Virus record (IMG/VR): IMGVR_UViG_3300025168_000527
Location: 1-27,258 of that record
Source of the DNA: a virus
Length of the DNA: 27,258 nt
Reading direction: 5' to 3' (one strand)
Shown: positions 1 through 7,512 of the stretch, one piece after another
Layout: the number at the start of each line of letters is the position of its first letter
Position numbering within the stretch: position 1 is the stretch's first letter
Position numbers and translations under genes: made by a program
Notes under the pieces: generated by a model
Seen by the model: only the letters and a program-made list of their open reading frames with translations
What the model was told of the DNA's origin: nothing
The model's database searches: none

Positions 1-107
1 TCATCAATAACTGCTTGAGTCGTTGATAGAGAGAATGTTTGTGTCATTGTCCAACCACCTAGGGCTATAAGTAAGCCTAGAAGTAGCATTACAATCTGGT
101 CTTTCAC
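1..107 (-). CDS. Small membrane protein, C-terminus cut by window edge
   Basis: The gene starts at a GTG that overlaps the TAG stop of the gene upstream (TAGTG) and runs off the left edge; 35 codons are visible. The start MKDQIVMLLLGLLIALGGW is followed by a short polar stretch. It has one hydrophobic segment at about residues 6-19, so it is probably anchored in the inner membrane. It is the last visible member of a trio of tiny genes after the fiber genes, next to a lipoprotein, a place where phages often keep lysis or envelope genes. The function is not recognised. The reading frame is supported by the overlap and the membrane-protein pattern. Confidence 0.6.
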   Translation of the reverse strand, partial: MKDQIVMLLLGLLIALGGWTMTQTFSLSTTQAVID

Positions 108-259
108 TACCTACTCCACTTGAAATTCTGTTGTGCCTTAATTGTAGGTACAGCATCAGCAGTAGCTTTGGTAGTTGCACTTATAGATGTAGTGCTAGGA
201 AAGACACTACATCCAACCATTATTAATGCTGAGAGTATTAGTATTATCTTAATTGCCAT
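107..259 (-). CDS. Small lipoprotein (50 aa)
   Basis: A 50-residue protein whose ATG overlaps the stop of the gene upstream (TAATG) and whose own stop overlaps the next start (TAGTG). The N-terminus has a lysine at position 4, a hydrophobic core and a lipobox-like MVGC with the cysteine at residue 17, typical of a type II signal peptide. The mature part is short, Ser/Thr/Ala-rich and without other cysteines. A small lipoprotein beside a small inner-membrane protein suggests a spanin-like pair, but the genes do not show the overlapping Rz/Rz1 arrangement, so this is only a possibility. The lipoprotein call is firmer than any role in lysis. Confidence 0.7.
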   Translation of the reverse strand: MAIKIILILSALIMVGCSVFPSTTSISATTKATADAVPTIKAQQNFKWSR

Positions 260-432
260 TAGTCAGCTTCTGCTATTGTTATGTCACCATCAGCGACTTG
301 TTTAAGAATTTCTACATAATGTCTGTTGTTTTCATCTAAAGGAACACTACATCCCACTCCATCTATTGTTGCAAAGATACCTGTATTTGTATCTGAATCA
401 GCATTATGGTATTTTGCATTCTCAATAATCAT
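259..432 (-). CDS. Conserved small phage protein (57 aa), unknown function
   Basis: This 57-aa ORF starts MIIENAKYHN and ends ITIAEAD. A good Shine-Dalgarno (AGGAG) lies about 6 nt upstream of the ATG on the minus strand, and the stop overlaps the next ATG. It contains NNRHYVEILKQVADGD, a pattern I associate from memory with short hypothetical proteins next to fiber genes in marine phages. It is soluble, acidic and has one cysteine. It is coupled to the large fiber gene upstream, 12 nt away. The coding call rests on the ribosome-binding site, the tight spacing and the protein-like composition. Confidence 0.72.
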   Translation of the reverse strand: MIIENAKYHNADSDTNTGIFATIDGVGCSVPLDENNRHYVEILKQVADGDITIAEAD

Positions 433-444
433 ATTAATCTCCTG

Positions 445-1785
445 TTAAAGTTCTGCATCACCACTAATGTAAGCAGCAGAATCATTCTGGTTTCTAATTA
501 CCCCGCCTCTACCAGTAGTTCCACCAGATATACTTAAATTAAGTCTTACACAATCTAGATTAATTCGAGTAAAAACCACCGTTCCAGTAATTGAACTACC
601 TTGCAATACACTAAACGACCCAGAGGCTGCCATTGTTGGTACTCCTCTCATTAAAACAGGGTATCTAAATGATGTTATAACCTCTGTTGAGCTATAAACC
701 ACCCCACTTGATAGGGCACTATAAGGTTCACCTGTTGCAGTACGCCAATAATACCTCTTGCATCTAGCTAAACTATCTCCAAAACTTTCGTGTTGGAAAG
801 GCGGTAGAGTTGCTGCTGTATAAGTTCCTACTTCTAATTGAACTCCAGTTATATGCCAGTTATTAGAGGTACTGTCAGCGTTATTAACTTGTCCAAACAG
901 TCTTTTATTTGTAGTCCAAGAAGCCCAAGAAGTTTGTAAAGAACCACCAGAACTATACTCTGAGCCACCATATAAACCAAATATAAGCCTCATACCTTGT
1001 CCATTCTCTCCTTGATAGTATGAACCAGCACCAATAGAACCTGTTGTATCTGCTGCAAGATTAATGACTTTCTTTTCCCAAGTATTAGTTGTATTAATAG
1101 TATATGTTGCAGCAATATATCTATCGTTAGTTCTATCTCCTAGATTAATACAATTCGTTCCAGTTTTTGTTGCCTTTACCCAAAAAGATACTGTATATGT
1201 TTGTGCGTTTGGTGTTCCTTTTTTAAATGCTTTTACATCTGCACCTTCTATCATATATTGTATAAAGTTACCATCACTAGCAGCTGGACTAGCTTCAGCA
1301 GTTGTACAATCCATTTTTAATGCTTTGGTAAACCCATCTTCCCAAGCAGCTCCACTTGTTAGAGTTTCTTGAGTTTGAGTCCATTCAGCACCTGATGTTA
1401 TGTGTCCAGCTGTAGGCTCATTCCAGTTCCACCTATCTACTGTATGATAACCACTATCACCATTTCCAATACCTGTTACTGAAGTAGACCTTTGTGCAAT
1501 AGCCATATCACCATTAATGATTATTGGTTTACCACTAGGTCTATAGTCACTACTACCCGAAATACCAGTAAGGTTAGCACCGCTTATAGCTGGAAGAGTG
1601 CCAGTTAATTGTGCTGCTGGTAGAGCAGTTAAACTAGCACCACTACCAGCAAAGGTAGTCGCAGTTAATAACCCAGCTTGGTCTAGCGTGGCTACATTCG
1701 AGCCATTACTCTGAAAGATAATATCGTTATTAGCACCATCAGCATTAAGCGTTAGGTTTTCTGCGGATGATTTTATTGTACTCAC
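445..1785 (-). CDS. Tail fiber / receptor-binding protein
   Basis: A 446-aa protein and the longest of the fiber set. The N-terminus (about 1-75) is a low-complexity beta-repeat region with NADGANNDIIFQSNG and TLDQAGLLTATTFAGSG, typical of trimeric fiber shafts. From about residue 85 (IINGDMAIAQRSTS, then HTVDRWNWN) to about 345 (WHITGVQLEVG, PPFQHESFGDSLARCKRYY) it follows a pattern well known in marine phage fibers: a jelly-roll, carbohydrate-binding-like domain. The C-terminal 100 residues are variable and beta-rich. The likely role is host-surface binding at the end of the tail fiber. Its start overlaps the stop of the XkdW-like gene by 4 nt. The host receptor cannot be predicted. Confidence 0.85.
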   Translation of the reverse strand: MSTIKSSAENLTLNADGANNDIIFQSNGSNVATLDQAGLLTATTFAGSGASLTALPAAQLTGTLPAISGANLTGISGSSDYRPSGKPIIINGDMAIAQRSTSVTGIGNGDSGYHTVDRWNWNEPTAGHITSGAEWTQTQETLTSGAAWEDGFTKALKMDCTTAEASPAASDGNFIQYMIEGADVKAFKKGTPNAQTYTVSFWVKATKTGTNCINLGDRTNDRYIAATYTINTTNTWEKKVINLAADTTGSIGAGSYYQGENGQGMRLIFGLYGGSEYSSGGSLQTSWASWTTNKRLFGQVNNADSTSNNWHITGVQLEVGTYTAATLPPFQHESFGDSLARCKRYYWRTATGEPYSALSSGVVYSSTEVITSFRYPVLMRGVPTMAASGSFSVLQGSSITGTVVFTRINLDCVRLNLSISGGTTGRGGVIRNQNDSAAYISGDAEL

Positions 1786-2075
1786 TTCGGATGCCTCCCT
1801 TTAATTTCGTTTATCTTATCAACCCAAGTAGTTGTAGTGTTTTCCTTATCATCGAACTGCATCTCGTATTGATTTAGTTGGTCGTATTCTGCTTTGCGAT
1901 TTCTAGCGTAGGCTTGGGAGTCATAGACTGCTTGGAGTCTTATAATCTCTGCATCTAACTCTGCTTGGGTAGGTTTAGTTTGAGAACCATCTAACCAATT
2001 AATTTCATCACCTACTGCTGTCCATTCCGCATTAGGTGTTAAAGAATGTAATGCATCTGTAATTTCTATAGTCAT
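1782..2075 (-). CDS. XkdW-like fiber-associated protein
   Basis: A 97-aa protein. The segment from about residue 8 to 45, with LHSLTPNAEW and INWLDGSQTKPTQAELDAEI, fits the XkdW-type pattern of small proteins found beside phage fiber genes. The middle, YARNRKAEYDQLNQYEMQFDD, and the end, DKINEIKGRHPK, match the usual layout of fiber-associated proteins in which a helical C-terminus closes with a proline-lysine motif. The role is not proven in the family; an assembly or chaperone function for the fiber is a reasonable guess. It lies 11 nt downstream of one fiber gene and overlaps the start of the next by 4 nt. Confidence 0.75.
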   Translation of the reverse strand: MTIEITDALHSLTPNAEWTAVGDEINWLDGSQTKPTQAELDAEIIRLQAVYDSQAYARNRKAEYDQLNQYEMQFDDKENTTTTWVDKINEIKGRHPK

Positions 2076-2086
2076 ATTATTTACCT

Positions 2087-2713
2087 CTATGTATTTTCTT
2101 CAAATTCTTGAATCGTAATATAATTAACAGTTGAATCTAATGAACGATGTAAAAACATAGTTCCACCATTACTTGAGCGATACCAAAACCTAAAAGTTTT
2201 AGCAGCCGTAGAAGTATTAACATATCTAGCATCAACTTTTACTGAACCGAACAAAGTCCAGTTAGGAACACCAGCAGCATAATGTCCAAATTCATTTGTA
2301 GAAAGAATATTAGTAGAAGAAGTTTCACTATCACGATTCCATCTTGTAAATAATAAATGCTCGGCAGAGCCTTGGTCTAATGCAACCTGTCCAAAATAGG
2401 TCATAATTATTGTGCTGCTACTGCTTTGAGGTGTATAGGCTATTTCTGCTGCCTCTGCATATGTCGAAGATGTTGTTGATATATTTGAACTTCCAATAGT
2501 TTGTGACTTAAAGCCTACTAATTTACCGCCTCCAGCTTCTGCCCAAGCATTATCACCTCTGAGGAATGTAGAGGAGCTCGCTGTACCTGTGGCTGCTAAT
2601 TTTGCGATAGTAACTGCATCAGTTGCTAGAGTTCCACTATCGACTATTACATCTGGCAATCCACCGACTGATATGCCAGTTACTGTTCCACTTCCGTTAA
2701 TTACTATTGCCAT
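2087..2713 (-). CDS. Tail fiber protein with shared repeat module
   Basis: A 208-aa protein. The N-terminal part (1-60) is a fiber shaft repeat, including ATGTASSSTFLRGDNAW, which is nearly the same as a stretch in the 235-aa fiber protein encoded at 3947-4654. The rest (about 65-208) is a beta-rich domain with no motif I recognise, ending FEENT. The ATG overlaps the stop of the upstream 74-aa gene by one base. It probably forms part of the adsorption apparatus; it could be a second receptor-binding protein or a fiber segment that joins to another. The fiber call rests on composition and the shared module. Confidence 0.75.
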   Translation of the reverse strand: MAIVINGSGTVTGISVGGLPDVIVDSGTLATDAVTIAKLAATGTASSSTFLRGDNAWAEAGGGKLVGFKSQTIGSSNISTTSSTYAEAAEIAYTPQSSSSTIIMTYFGQVALDQGSAEHLLFTRWNRDSETSSTNILSTNEFGHYAAGVPNWTLFGSVKVDARYVNTSTAAKTFRFWYRSSNGGTMFLHRSLDSTVNYITIQEFEENT

Positions 2714-2937
2714 TAGACTGATGCTCCTTTAAGTTGGTCAAGGGTAGTCATACTATCCACTTGAACTGTTATATCTCGTAGCCTCTGCTTCTCTGTAACG
2801 ATTGCCGATGTATCTGAACCAGCTTCCTGTGCTTTCATAAACAAGACATCTTGTGCTTCTAAGAGAGGTTTCCTGTCTACTCTAAGTCTGTCTTTAGTAA
2901 TGACTTTAGCTTTATCCATATTAACTTGCATTGGCAT
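2713..2937 (-). CDS. Small phage protein paired with fiber genes (74 aa)
   Basis: A 74-aa, mostly helical protein containing RLRVDRKPLLEAQDVLFMKA and EKQRLRDIT. I recall these patterns in short proteins from podovirus fiber regions, usually encoded directly beside a partner such as the 90-aa protein upstream. A GGAG site lies 8 nt before the ATG at 2937, which overlaps the upstream stop by one base. An alternative ATG two codons later is possible. The function is unknown; fiber assembly is the likeliest role from context. Confidence 0.72.
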   Translation of the reverse strand: MPMQVNMDKAKVITKDRLRVDRKPLLEAQDVLFMKAQEAGSDTSAIVTEKQRLRDITVQVDSMTTLDQLKGASV

Positions 2938-3209
2938 TATTTATTCTCCGTCATATTGTATTTAGCTAAGTCCTCTGCACTCAAGTCTGCTGAAGTCTTT
3001 TCACTAGCACCAGCTACATATTCCCAAGCATTTCTGAAACTTCTGTCAGAGGTATCTTCATCTGTAATCTCATACTTAGTTCCTGTTGGTAAGTCTTTAT
3101 TGGCTATGTGGATTAGCTTCTCTTCATCTGTACCTGTTAGTGTTGCTAAGAATTTAGGTGCTGGAGTCATTTGAGCAAGTGTTCCACCATTGTCATATAT
3201 TATTTTCAT
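2937..3209 (-). CDS. Small phage protein paired with fiber genes (90 aa)
   Basis: A 90-aa protein starting MKIIYDNGGTLAQMTPAPKF, with DLPTGTKYEITDEDTSDRSFRNAWEY in its centre (residues about 40-65, read here in two pieces: DLPTGTKYEITDED and DRSFRNAWEY). A phrase ending RxFRNAW is common in small phage proteins near tail fiber genes. The C-terminus is acidic. It is followed with a one-base overlap by the 74-aa gene, and the two probably act together. No enzymatic motif is visible. Confidence 0.72.
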   Translation of the reverse strand: MKIIYDNGGTLAQMTPAPKFLATLTGTDEEKLIHIANKDLPTGTKYEITDEDTSDRSFRNAWEYVAGASEKTSADLSAEDLAKYNMTENK

Positions 3210-3212
3210 ACC

Positions 3213-3935
3213 TTAATCTCCAAATACTATTACATTATTTTGTTCTCTATCCGCAAGTTGGTCAGCACTACACTCACGAACATCTACTCTACACTTTGCT
3301 GTTGTTTGGTGAGAGTGTCCTGACATAATAAGAACGTGATGATAACTTGTTGTACCTACCACACTATTCTCAGAGGTTGCTAAAGAATTAGCGTAATTAA
3401 TATCATAATCACCTACTTGTAAATCTGTAATACTACTGACATTATGAGAATCCTTTACACTTAGCGTTCCAGTAGCGTCAAAGTTCACCCAAGCCTTCGC
3501 AGTAAATTGCGACAAGCCTCTGCCGTCTGAGGTTATAGACATACGCACAGTATTGTTAGTGGCAAATTCTGTTGCACCAGAACTTGCTGTACCAAATACT
3601 GCTGCATAAGCAGAACTACCAACAAAAAGTCCACCACCCGCTGCACGCTCTACTCCAACAGTTGCCCGTACCGCATTTGAATTTGTTATATAATCGGTAG
3701 ATGCGTGTGAAGTTCCAGTACCAATCATATCTACGTTTGGCGAAGCAGTATTAACAACTAAGTTACCTGTCAGAGTACCACCAGCTAAAGGTAATTTATC
3801 GTCATCTCCTGTAGTAAGTGCTAGAGTTCCTGTGCCATCAGGTAGTGTTATAGTTCTATCCGTACTCGTATTCGGAGCAGTAACTGTCAGAATACCTGTT
3901 CCTGAAGCGTGTCCTTGAATTTTTACTTTAGCCAT
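3213..3935 (-). CDS. Tail fiber protein
   Basis: A 240-aa protein starting MAKVKIQGHASGTGILTVTA, with the repeat-like NTSTDRTITLPDGTGTLALT (about 22-41) typical of phage fiber shafts, then LPLAGGTLTGNLVVN. The C-terminal third (from about residue 160) has TSYHHVLIMSGHSHQTTAKCRVDVRE split over a beta-rich domain with several histidines (HH, HSH). That resembles the head domain of short fibers, but I cannot name a family. It sits between the 235-aa fiber gene and the 90/74-aa pair. Confidence 0.78.
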   Translation of the reverse strand: MAKVKIQGHASGTGILTVTAPNTSTDRTITLPDGTGTLALTTGDDDKLPLAGGTLTGNLVVNTASPNVDMIGTGTSHASTDYITNSNAVRATVGVERAAGGGLFVGSSAYAAVFGTASSGATEFATNNTVRMSITSDGRGLSQFTAKAWVNFDATGTLSVKDSHNVSSITDLQVGDYDINYANSLATSENSVVGTTSYHHVLIMSGHSHQTTAKCRVDVRECSADQLADREQNNVIVFGD

Positions 3936-3946
3936 TCTTTACTCCT

Positions 3947-4654
3947 TTATACGATTACCCAAGTGCTACCAGTTGGTACTGTCACACTTATGGATGAATT
4001 AATTGTAACTGGGCCGGCAGTCATTGCGTTGTTACCACTTGTAATGCTGTAGTTAACAGCAATAGTGTGGGCGTGTTCATACAGTCCTTTAGTGGTAGTG
4101 TTGGCATCTGTGTCTAAGGTTGCCCAACTTGCACTTGAAGCATCAGTCGTTAAATATTTGCCAGCGTGTCCACTCTGTGAAGGTAGTGCATCTACTGTAG
4201 ACCAAGCATTGTCACCTCTAAGGTAAGTAGAACTTGATGCTGTACCTGTAGCACTAAGCATTGCAATATCTACTGCATCAACTGCAATAGTCAGAGCTGT
4301 ACTACCAGTCACATCACCAGTATGTGTAACATTTGATACCTTCGCTGTATTAGCTGCAACAGCAGTTTCCAAGTTAGCTATATTAGGAATTGCAACTGTA
4401 CCTGTAAAAGTTGGACTAGCTAATGGTGCTTTTGTATCCATCTGCGTTTGAATAGCAGAGGTCACACCATCTACATAATTAAGTTCAGTATCTGTTGGAT
4501 TTACAGCACCTGTTACATTTGGAAAGGTAGTCTTTAGTACATTCTTAATTCCTCGTATATGGTCATCACCTTCAGAGACATTATCGCCTGCTGCTGGATT
4601 TGACGAATTGAGGTCATCTATGTACTTAGTACCTGTTAAATCCTCTAAAGCCAT
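3947..4654 (-). CDS. Tail fiber protein with shared repeat module
   Basis: A 235-aa protein. The N-terminus, GTKYIDDLNSSNPAAGDNVSE followed by DDHIRGIKNVLKTTFPNV, is a widespread virion-attachment motif in phage fibers, and TELNYVDGVTSAIQTQ with PLASPTFTGTV is the classic fiber repeat. Residues about 130-155 contain ATGTASSSTYLRGDNAW, shared with the 208-aa fiber protein downstream. The C-terminus is beta-rich and ends WVIV. The DDHIRG motif suggests that this protein is the one anchored to the tail, with later fiber proteins adding to it; this is an inference. Confidence 0.82.
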   Translation of the reverse strand: MALEDLTGTKYIDDLNSSNPAAGDNVSEGDDHIRGIKNVLKTTFPNVTGAVNPTDTELNYVDGVTSAIQTQMDTKAPLASPTFTGTVAIPNIANLETAVAANTAKVSNVTHTGDVTGSTALTIAVDAVDIAMLSATGTASSSTYLRGDNAWSTVDALPSQSGHAGKYLTTDASSASWATLDTDANTTTKGLYEHAHTIAVNYSITSGNNAMTAGPVTINSSISVTVPTGSTWVIV

Positions 4655-4665
4655 TCTCTACTCCT

Positions 4666-5157
4666 TTATGCTGAAGCAGCTGTTACTGTTACTGTTACCT
4701 GTAGTGTGTCACCAGAGATTACTGCACGAGAAGAACTAAAATCAACTACACCATATAGTGTACCACCAGTTCCTGTTGCTGCGGTGTTTAAAAAAGCACC
4801 AGCGATTGTTGCTGTTGCATTGATTGTAAAGTCTACGCTAGAACTGTTAGTCATACTGCCTGATGAAGATGCACCTTCTGTCCATTCTTTTCTGTTGCCA
4901 GCATAGCCAGCTAATTCAGCCCAGCTTGAATGTGATGCCATAGTATCAGCAGCTATTGGTGTACCAGCACCTTTAAGTCCTATATACCAAGCTGTAACTT
5001 GAGTTGTTGCGTGAAATTGAACATCAAGAATATGGTTCAGACCTGCTGTAACTATTATATTCTTTTTGTTTTCTTCCCATTTGATGTTGCCATCTTTGTC
5101 AAGACAAGTAACTTTCCAAAAGTTAGCCAGCCCTACGTTTACATTATCTAATGTCAT
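4666..5157 (-). CDS. Virion structural protein of the tail region
   Basis: A 163-aa protein. The start at 5157 is chosen because AGGAG lies 6 nt before it; an in-frame ATG 14 codons upstream would overlap the neighbouring gene and add a poly-Asn tail. Residues NIIVTAGLNHILDVQFH, TAWYIGLKG and ADTMASHSSWAEL follow a pattern common in phage tail or base-plate-associated proteins, with a beta-sandwich C-terminus (GDTLQVTVTV). It lies just before the fiber genes. The exact role is unknown. Confidence 0.78.
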   Translation of the reverse strand: MTLDNVNVGLANFWKVTCLDKDGNIKWEENKKNIIVTAGLNHILDVQFHATTQVTAWYIGLKGAGTPIAADTMASHSSWAELAGYAGNRKEWTEGASSSGSMTNSSSVDFTINATATIAGAFLNTAATGTGGTLYGVVDFSSSRAVISGDTLQVTVTVTAASA

Positions 5158-5182
5158 TGTGTTCTCCTTAGAGTTGTTGTTA

Positions 5183-5614
5183 TTATTCGTCTGGGTCACT
5201 TATCTTTGTCCAAAGTGTATCCTCGTCTTCCTCTACATCGTTCCATAAGAAGGTGTTGTCACTTGAAGCTGAACCAGTCAGACTCATAGTTCCACTCTCT
5301 TCAAAGTTTACGTTGTTCTTTATATTACTTGTTCCAGCCAGAGTTCCAGAAACTGGCATAACGTGACTAGCTGAATCTGCTACTGTACCACTTTCACTAA
5401 GTGTTATTGATGCTGGCATAACGTGTGCTGTTGTTCCAGACATTCCATAATTACCACCTATTGTTACTCCTCTAGGGAATACAGTATCTTCTAGTAATGA
5501 CTGAGTAAAATTAGTCTGAGTCATAACAGCTGTTGCTTGGTATGTGCTATTATTCCATATGTAGGAATTGCCTGACCATACCGATGAGTCTGCCGACCAA
5601 GTGCTTGAAGCCAC
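5183..5614 (-). CDS. Hypothetical structural protein, Trp/Ser/Thr-rich (143 aa)
   Basis: A 143-aa protein that starts at GTG 5614, overlapping the TAG of the adaptor gene (TAGTG), with a GAGGG ribosome-binding site just before. The N-terminus has spaced tryptophans (STWSADSSVWSGNSYIWNNS), and the middle carries two similar segments, TAHVMPASITLSESGTVADS and SHVMPVSGTLAGTS, an internal repeat of about 27 residues. The C-terminus is very acidic (DVEEDEDTLW). No family is recognised. Between the adaptor and tail genes, it may be a minor virion or tail-tube component. Confidence 0.65.
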   Translation of the reverse strand: MASSTWSADSSVWSGNSYIWNNSTYQATAVMTQTNFTQSLLEDTVFPRGVTIGGNYGMSGTTAHVMPASITLSESGTVADSASHVMPVSGTLAGTSNIKNNVNFEESGTMSLTGSASSDNTFLWNDVEEDEDTLWTKISDPDE

Positions 5615-6258
5615 TAGCCCTCAACTCCAGAATAAATATTTCTTACTCTCATTGCTGAACCTGAGTGTCTGTCATTCTGGTCTGCCTTTTGTAATTTGTC
5701 TATACCATCTCTGTATGCTTGTAGCCACACAGGAATCCTCTCATCATTCTTAATAAAAGGTTCTGCTTCCATAAGAGCACCATATAATAATACGTCTGGT
5801 GCATTTGTAGTTAGCCAGTTATTAGTAACAGTACCTGAAGTACCATCACCTAATGCTGTGAACTTCTCATAGAAAGCCATCTCTAATGTGTATGCTGAAT
5901 CTGGTATAGGTGCTAGTTGTATTTCATCACCTATAAGTGTATAAGCTCTAGGCTTACCAGTAGCACTACTACCATATAATCTATCTAACATCTCTGGTGT
6001 AATATACTCAAGAGCTGCAGTAGGATTTGTATTTAGTTGTATGTTACGCATTTGTAAGTAACCACCTGGTAGATTAAAATACTTCTGACCAGATGTAGTT
6101 TCCATAGAACTTCTTACTTCCATAGGGCGTATGCGTAGTTCCCTACTTATACGTGCTTCTGCTAGAGTTATGAAGTCTGGTATCCTAGCTGTCAAATCTG
6201 ACCTATCTAGCCAGTCTGCTATTGCATCTTTTAATTCTGTGAATGTACCTAGTGCCAT
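5614..6258 (-). CDS. Head-tail adaptor (SU10-type adaptor family)
   Basis: A 214-aa protein. The N-terminal FTELKDAIADWLDRSDLTAR and IPDFITLAEARISRELRIR (residues about 6-44) match the adaptor proteins that sit below the portal in SU10-like and related podoviruses. Further landmarks are YFNLPGGYLQMRNIQL, PRAYTLIGDEIQLAP and the late helix EPFIKNDERIPVWLQAYRDG. These proteins form a dodecameric ring connecting the portal to the tail. The ATG overlaps the stop of the 97-aa gene by one base. The length and order (portal, capsid, adaptor) fit the family. Confidence 0.85.
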   Translation of the reverse strand: MALGTFTELKDAIADWLDRSDLTARIPDFITLAEARISRELRIRPMEVRSSMETTSGQKYFNLPGGYLQMRNIQLNTNPTAALEYITPEMLDRLYGSSATGKPRAYTLIGDEIQLAPIPDSAYTLEMAFYEKFTALGDGTSGTVTNNWLTTNAPDVLLYGALMEAEPFIKNDERIPVWLQAYRDGIDKLQKADQNDRHSGSAMRVRNIYSGVEG

Positions 6259-6551
6259 TATACTTTTCCTTTAGTAGTTCTCCAAGGAGCATTGTCTGGG
6301 TGGTTTAACCACTCTCTCATCCTTTCTTGATTTCCCCAAACCTTATCTCTCATCATCTTCTCTACTACAATTAATGGTATACTAGCTACCTTGTGTGAAA
6401 AAGTTGAGTCACCTTTATACTTTGTATTTGTTGTATGGAACTTGTCTTTACTATTTAAGTCATATAACTTCTTGACTATCTTGTCATCTTGTCCACTAAC
6501 AAGAGTAAGACTTCCATCTAAATTTGTTATTAAATCTGATTTTACTGTCAT
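6258..6551 (-). CDS. Hypothetical protein between capsid and adaptor genes (97 aa)
   Basis: A 97-aa protein that I do not recognise. The ATG at 6551 is preferred over an in-frame GTG four codons upstream because GGGGTGG lies 8 nt before it. That G-rich sequence is also the 3' arm of the hairpin behind the capsid gene, so folding could hide it from ribosomes. Landmarks are MTVKSDLITNLDGSLTLVSG, KVASIPLIVVEKMMRDKVWG and a C-terminal MREWLNHPDNAPWRTTKGKV. The last phrase looks conserved in style and may bind partner proteins. It could be a head-completion protein, by position only. Confidence 0.68.
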   Translation of the reverse strand: MTVKSDLITNLDGSLTLVSGQDDKIVKKLYDLNSKDKFHTTNTKYKGDSTFSHKVASIPLIVVEKMMRDKVWGNQERMREWLNHPDNAPWRTTKGKV

Positions 6552-6557
6552 ATAATA

Positions 6558-6584
6558 AACCACCCCAGTTGCCTAGGGTGGGTT
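6558..6584 (-). terminator. Hairpin after the major capsid gene (weak terminator or RBS switch)
   Basis: On the minus strand CCACCC pairs with GGGTGG (6 bp, extendable with a one-base bulge) around a loop of about ten bases, followed by TTTATTATA. It lies between the capsid stop and the next start. The U-run is interrupted, so any termination would be partial; that would leave capsid mRNA in excess over downstream genes. The 3' arm doubles as the best ribosome-binding site for the 97-aa gene. Confidence 0.55.
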
Positions 6585-6597
6585 AGTTGGTTAGTTA

Positions 6598-7500
6598 TTA
6601 ACCAGTAGTGTAACGTATCTTACCGTTAGCAGCTTCGTTGCCACAACGTAGACCGTACTCAACTAGAAGCATCTTCTTCTCAGAGTCACCTTCTTTAGCA
6701 ATATCCACAGTTTGGAAATCACGTAAGTAGTCAACTGACCACATATCGTGGTCTAGGAAGTAGACAACATCTTGGTCACAAAAACGGTCTAGCATAATGT
6801 TGAATGTACCAAAGTCTGATACATATACATCAACCGCATTTTGGATTGTTGTGTTGCCATCTGCTACTGAGCGAATTGCATCAGCACGACCTGACATTGC
6901 TGTTACTAACTTCTTGTTAGTAGCACCAAGTAGGATAGTTGATGGTTCGCCACCAGCGTTCCAAGTAGACTCAGCTACTGCAAGAATATCAGCTTCAACA
7001 ACTGCAGCGTGAGTACCAGAAGTACCAGCATCAGTTACGTTTGTTGAAATGAAGTTTGCAGCACCACGAGTCTCACGAGCTGTTGATGCGTTACCAGCGG
7101 CAGCGGCGTTATCAGCTAGAAGTGAGCCTTCCATATCACGCTTAATCTCTTTCGAGGCTTTAGCGAGTTGGTGGGCCATCTCAGATTTTTTACCAGCGTT
7201 GTTTACTGTCTCGTGAGTTCCAGTAACCTCAACAACTTTCTTAGAAATTTGTGTTTGGTTAGTTAGACGAGTAGTAGCGGTAGTTGCAGCTGTACCAGCA
7301 GCAGCTCCCTCAACGTGGTAGTTATTTATTACAGCTGCAGCGAGTGCATCTGTTTGCCACTCAAATAGAGTGTTAGATACTGAACCCTTGCCAGCAATGC
7401 TGGACATAAAAGGTGTATCTGTGGGTGAAATATCATATATTACATCAGACAAATCCTCTCGAATCGCTGTTGCATCATATGTCTTAAATTGCGTTGGCAT
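6598..7500 (-). CDS. Major capsid protein (SU10-type)
   Basis: A 300-aa protein starting MPTQFKTYDATAIREDLSDV, then ISPTDTPFMSSIAGK, the characteristic N-terminus of the SU10 major capsid family (HK97 fold). It ends with VDIAKEGDSEKKMLLVEYGL and CGNEAANGKIRYTTG, also typical. It builds the icosahedral head around the scaffold encoded just upstream. A GGAG site lies 7 nt before the ATG. The codons look more biased to C-ending triplets than in the neighbours, as expected for the most abundant virion protein. A hairpin follows the stop. Confidence 0.93.
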   Translation of the reverse strand: MPTQFKTYDATAIREDLSDVIYDISPTDTPFMSSIAGKGSVSNTLFEWQTDALAAAVINNYHVEGAAAGTAATTATTRLTNQTQISKKVVEVTGTHETVNNAGKKSEMAHQLAKASKEIKRDMEGSLLADNAAAAGNASTARETRGAANFISTNVTDAGTSGTHAAVVEADILAVAESTWNAGGEPSTILLGATNKKLVTAMSGRADAIRSVADGNTTIQNAVDVYVSDFGTFNIMLDRFCDQDVVYFLDHDMWSVDYLRDFQTVDIAKEGDSEKKMLLVEYGLRCGNEAANGKIRYTTG

Positions 7501-7512
7501 TATTATTCTCCG

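Noticed and set aside
1064-1372. Plus-strand ORFs opposite the virion genes
   Set aside because: They are mirror frames of fiber, capsid, portal and scaffold genes with no ribosome-binding sites and unlikely proteins.
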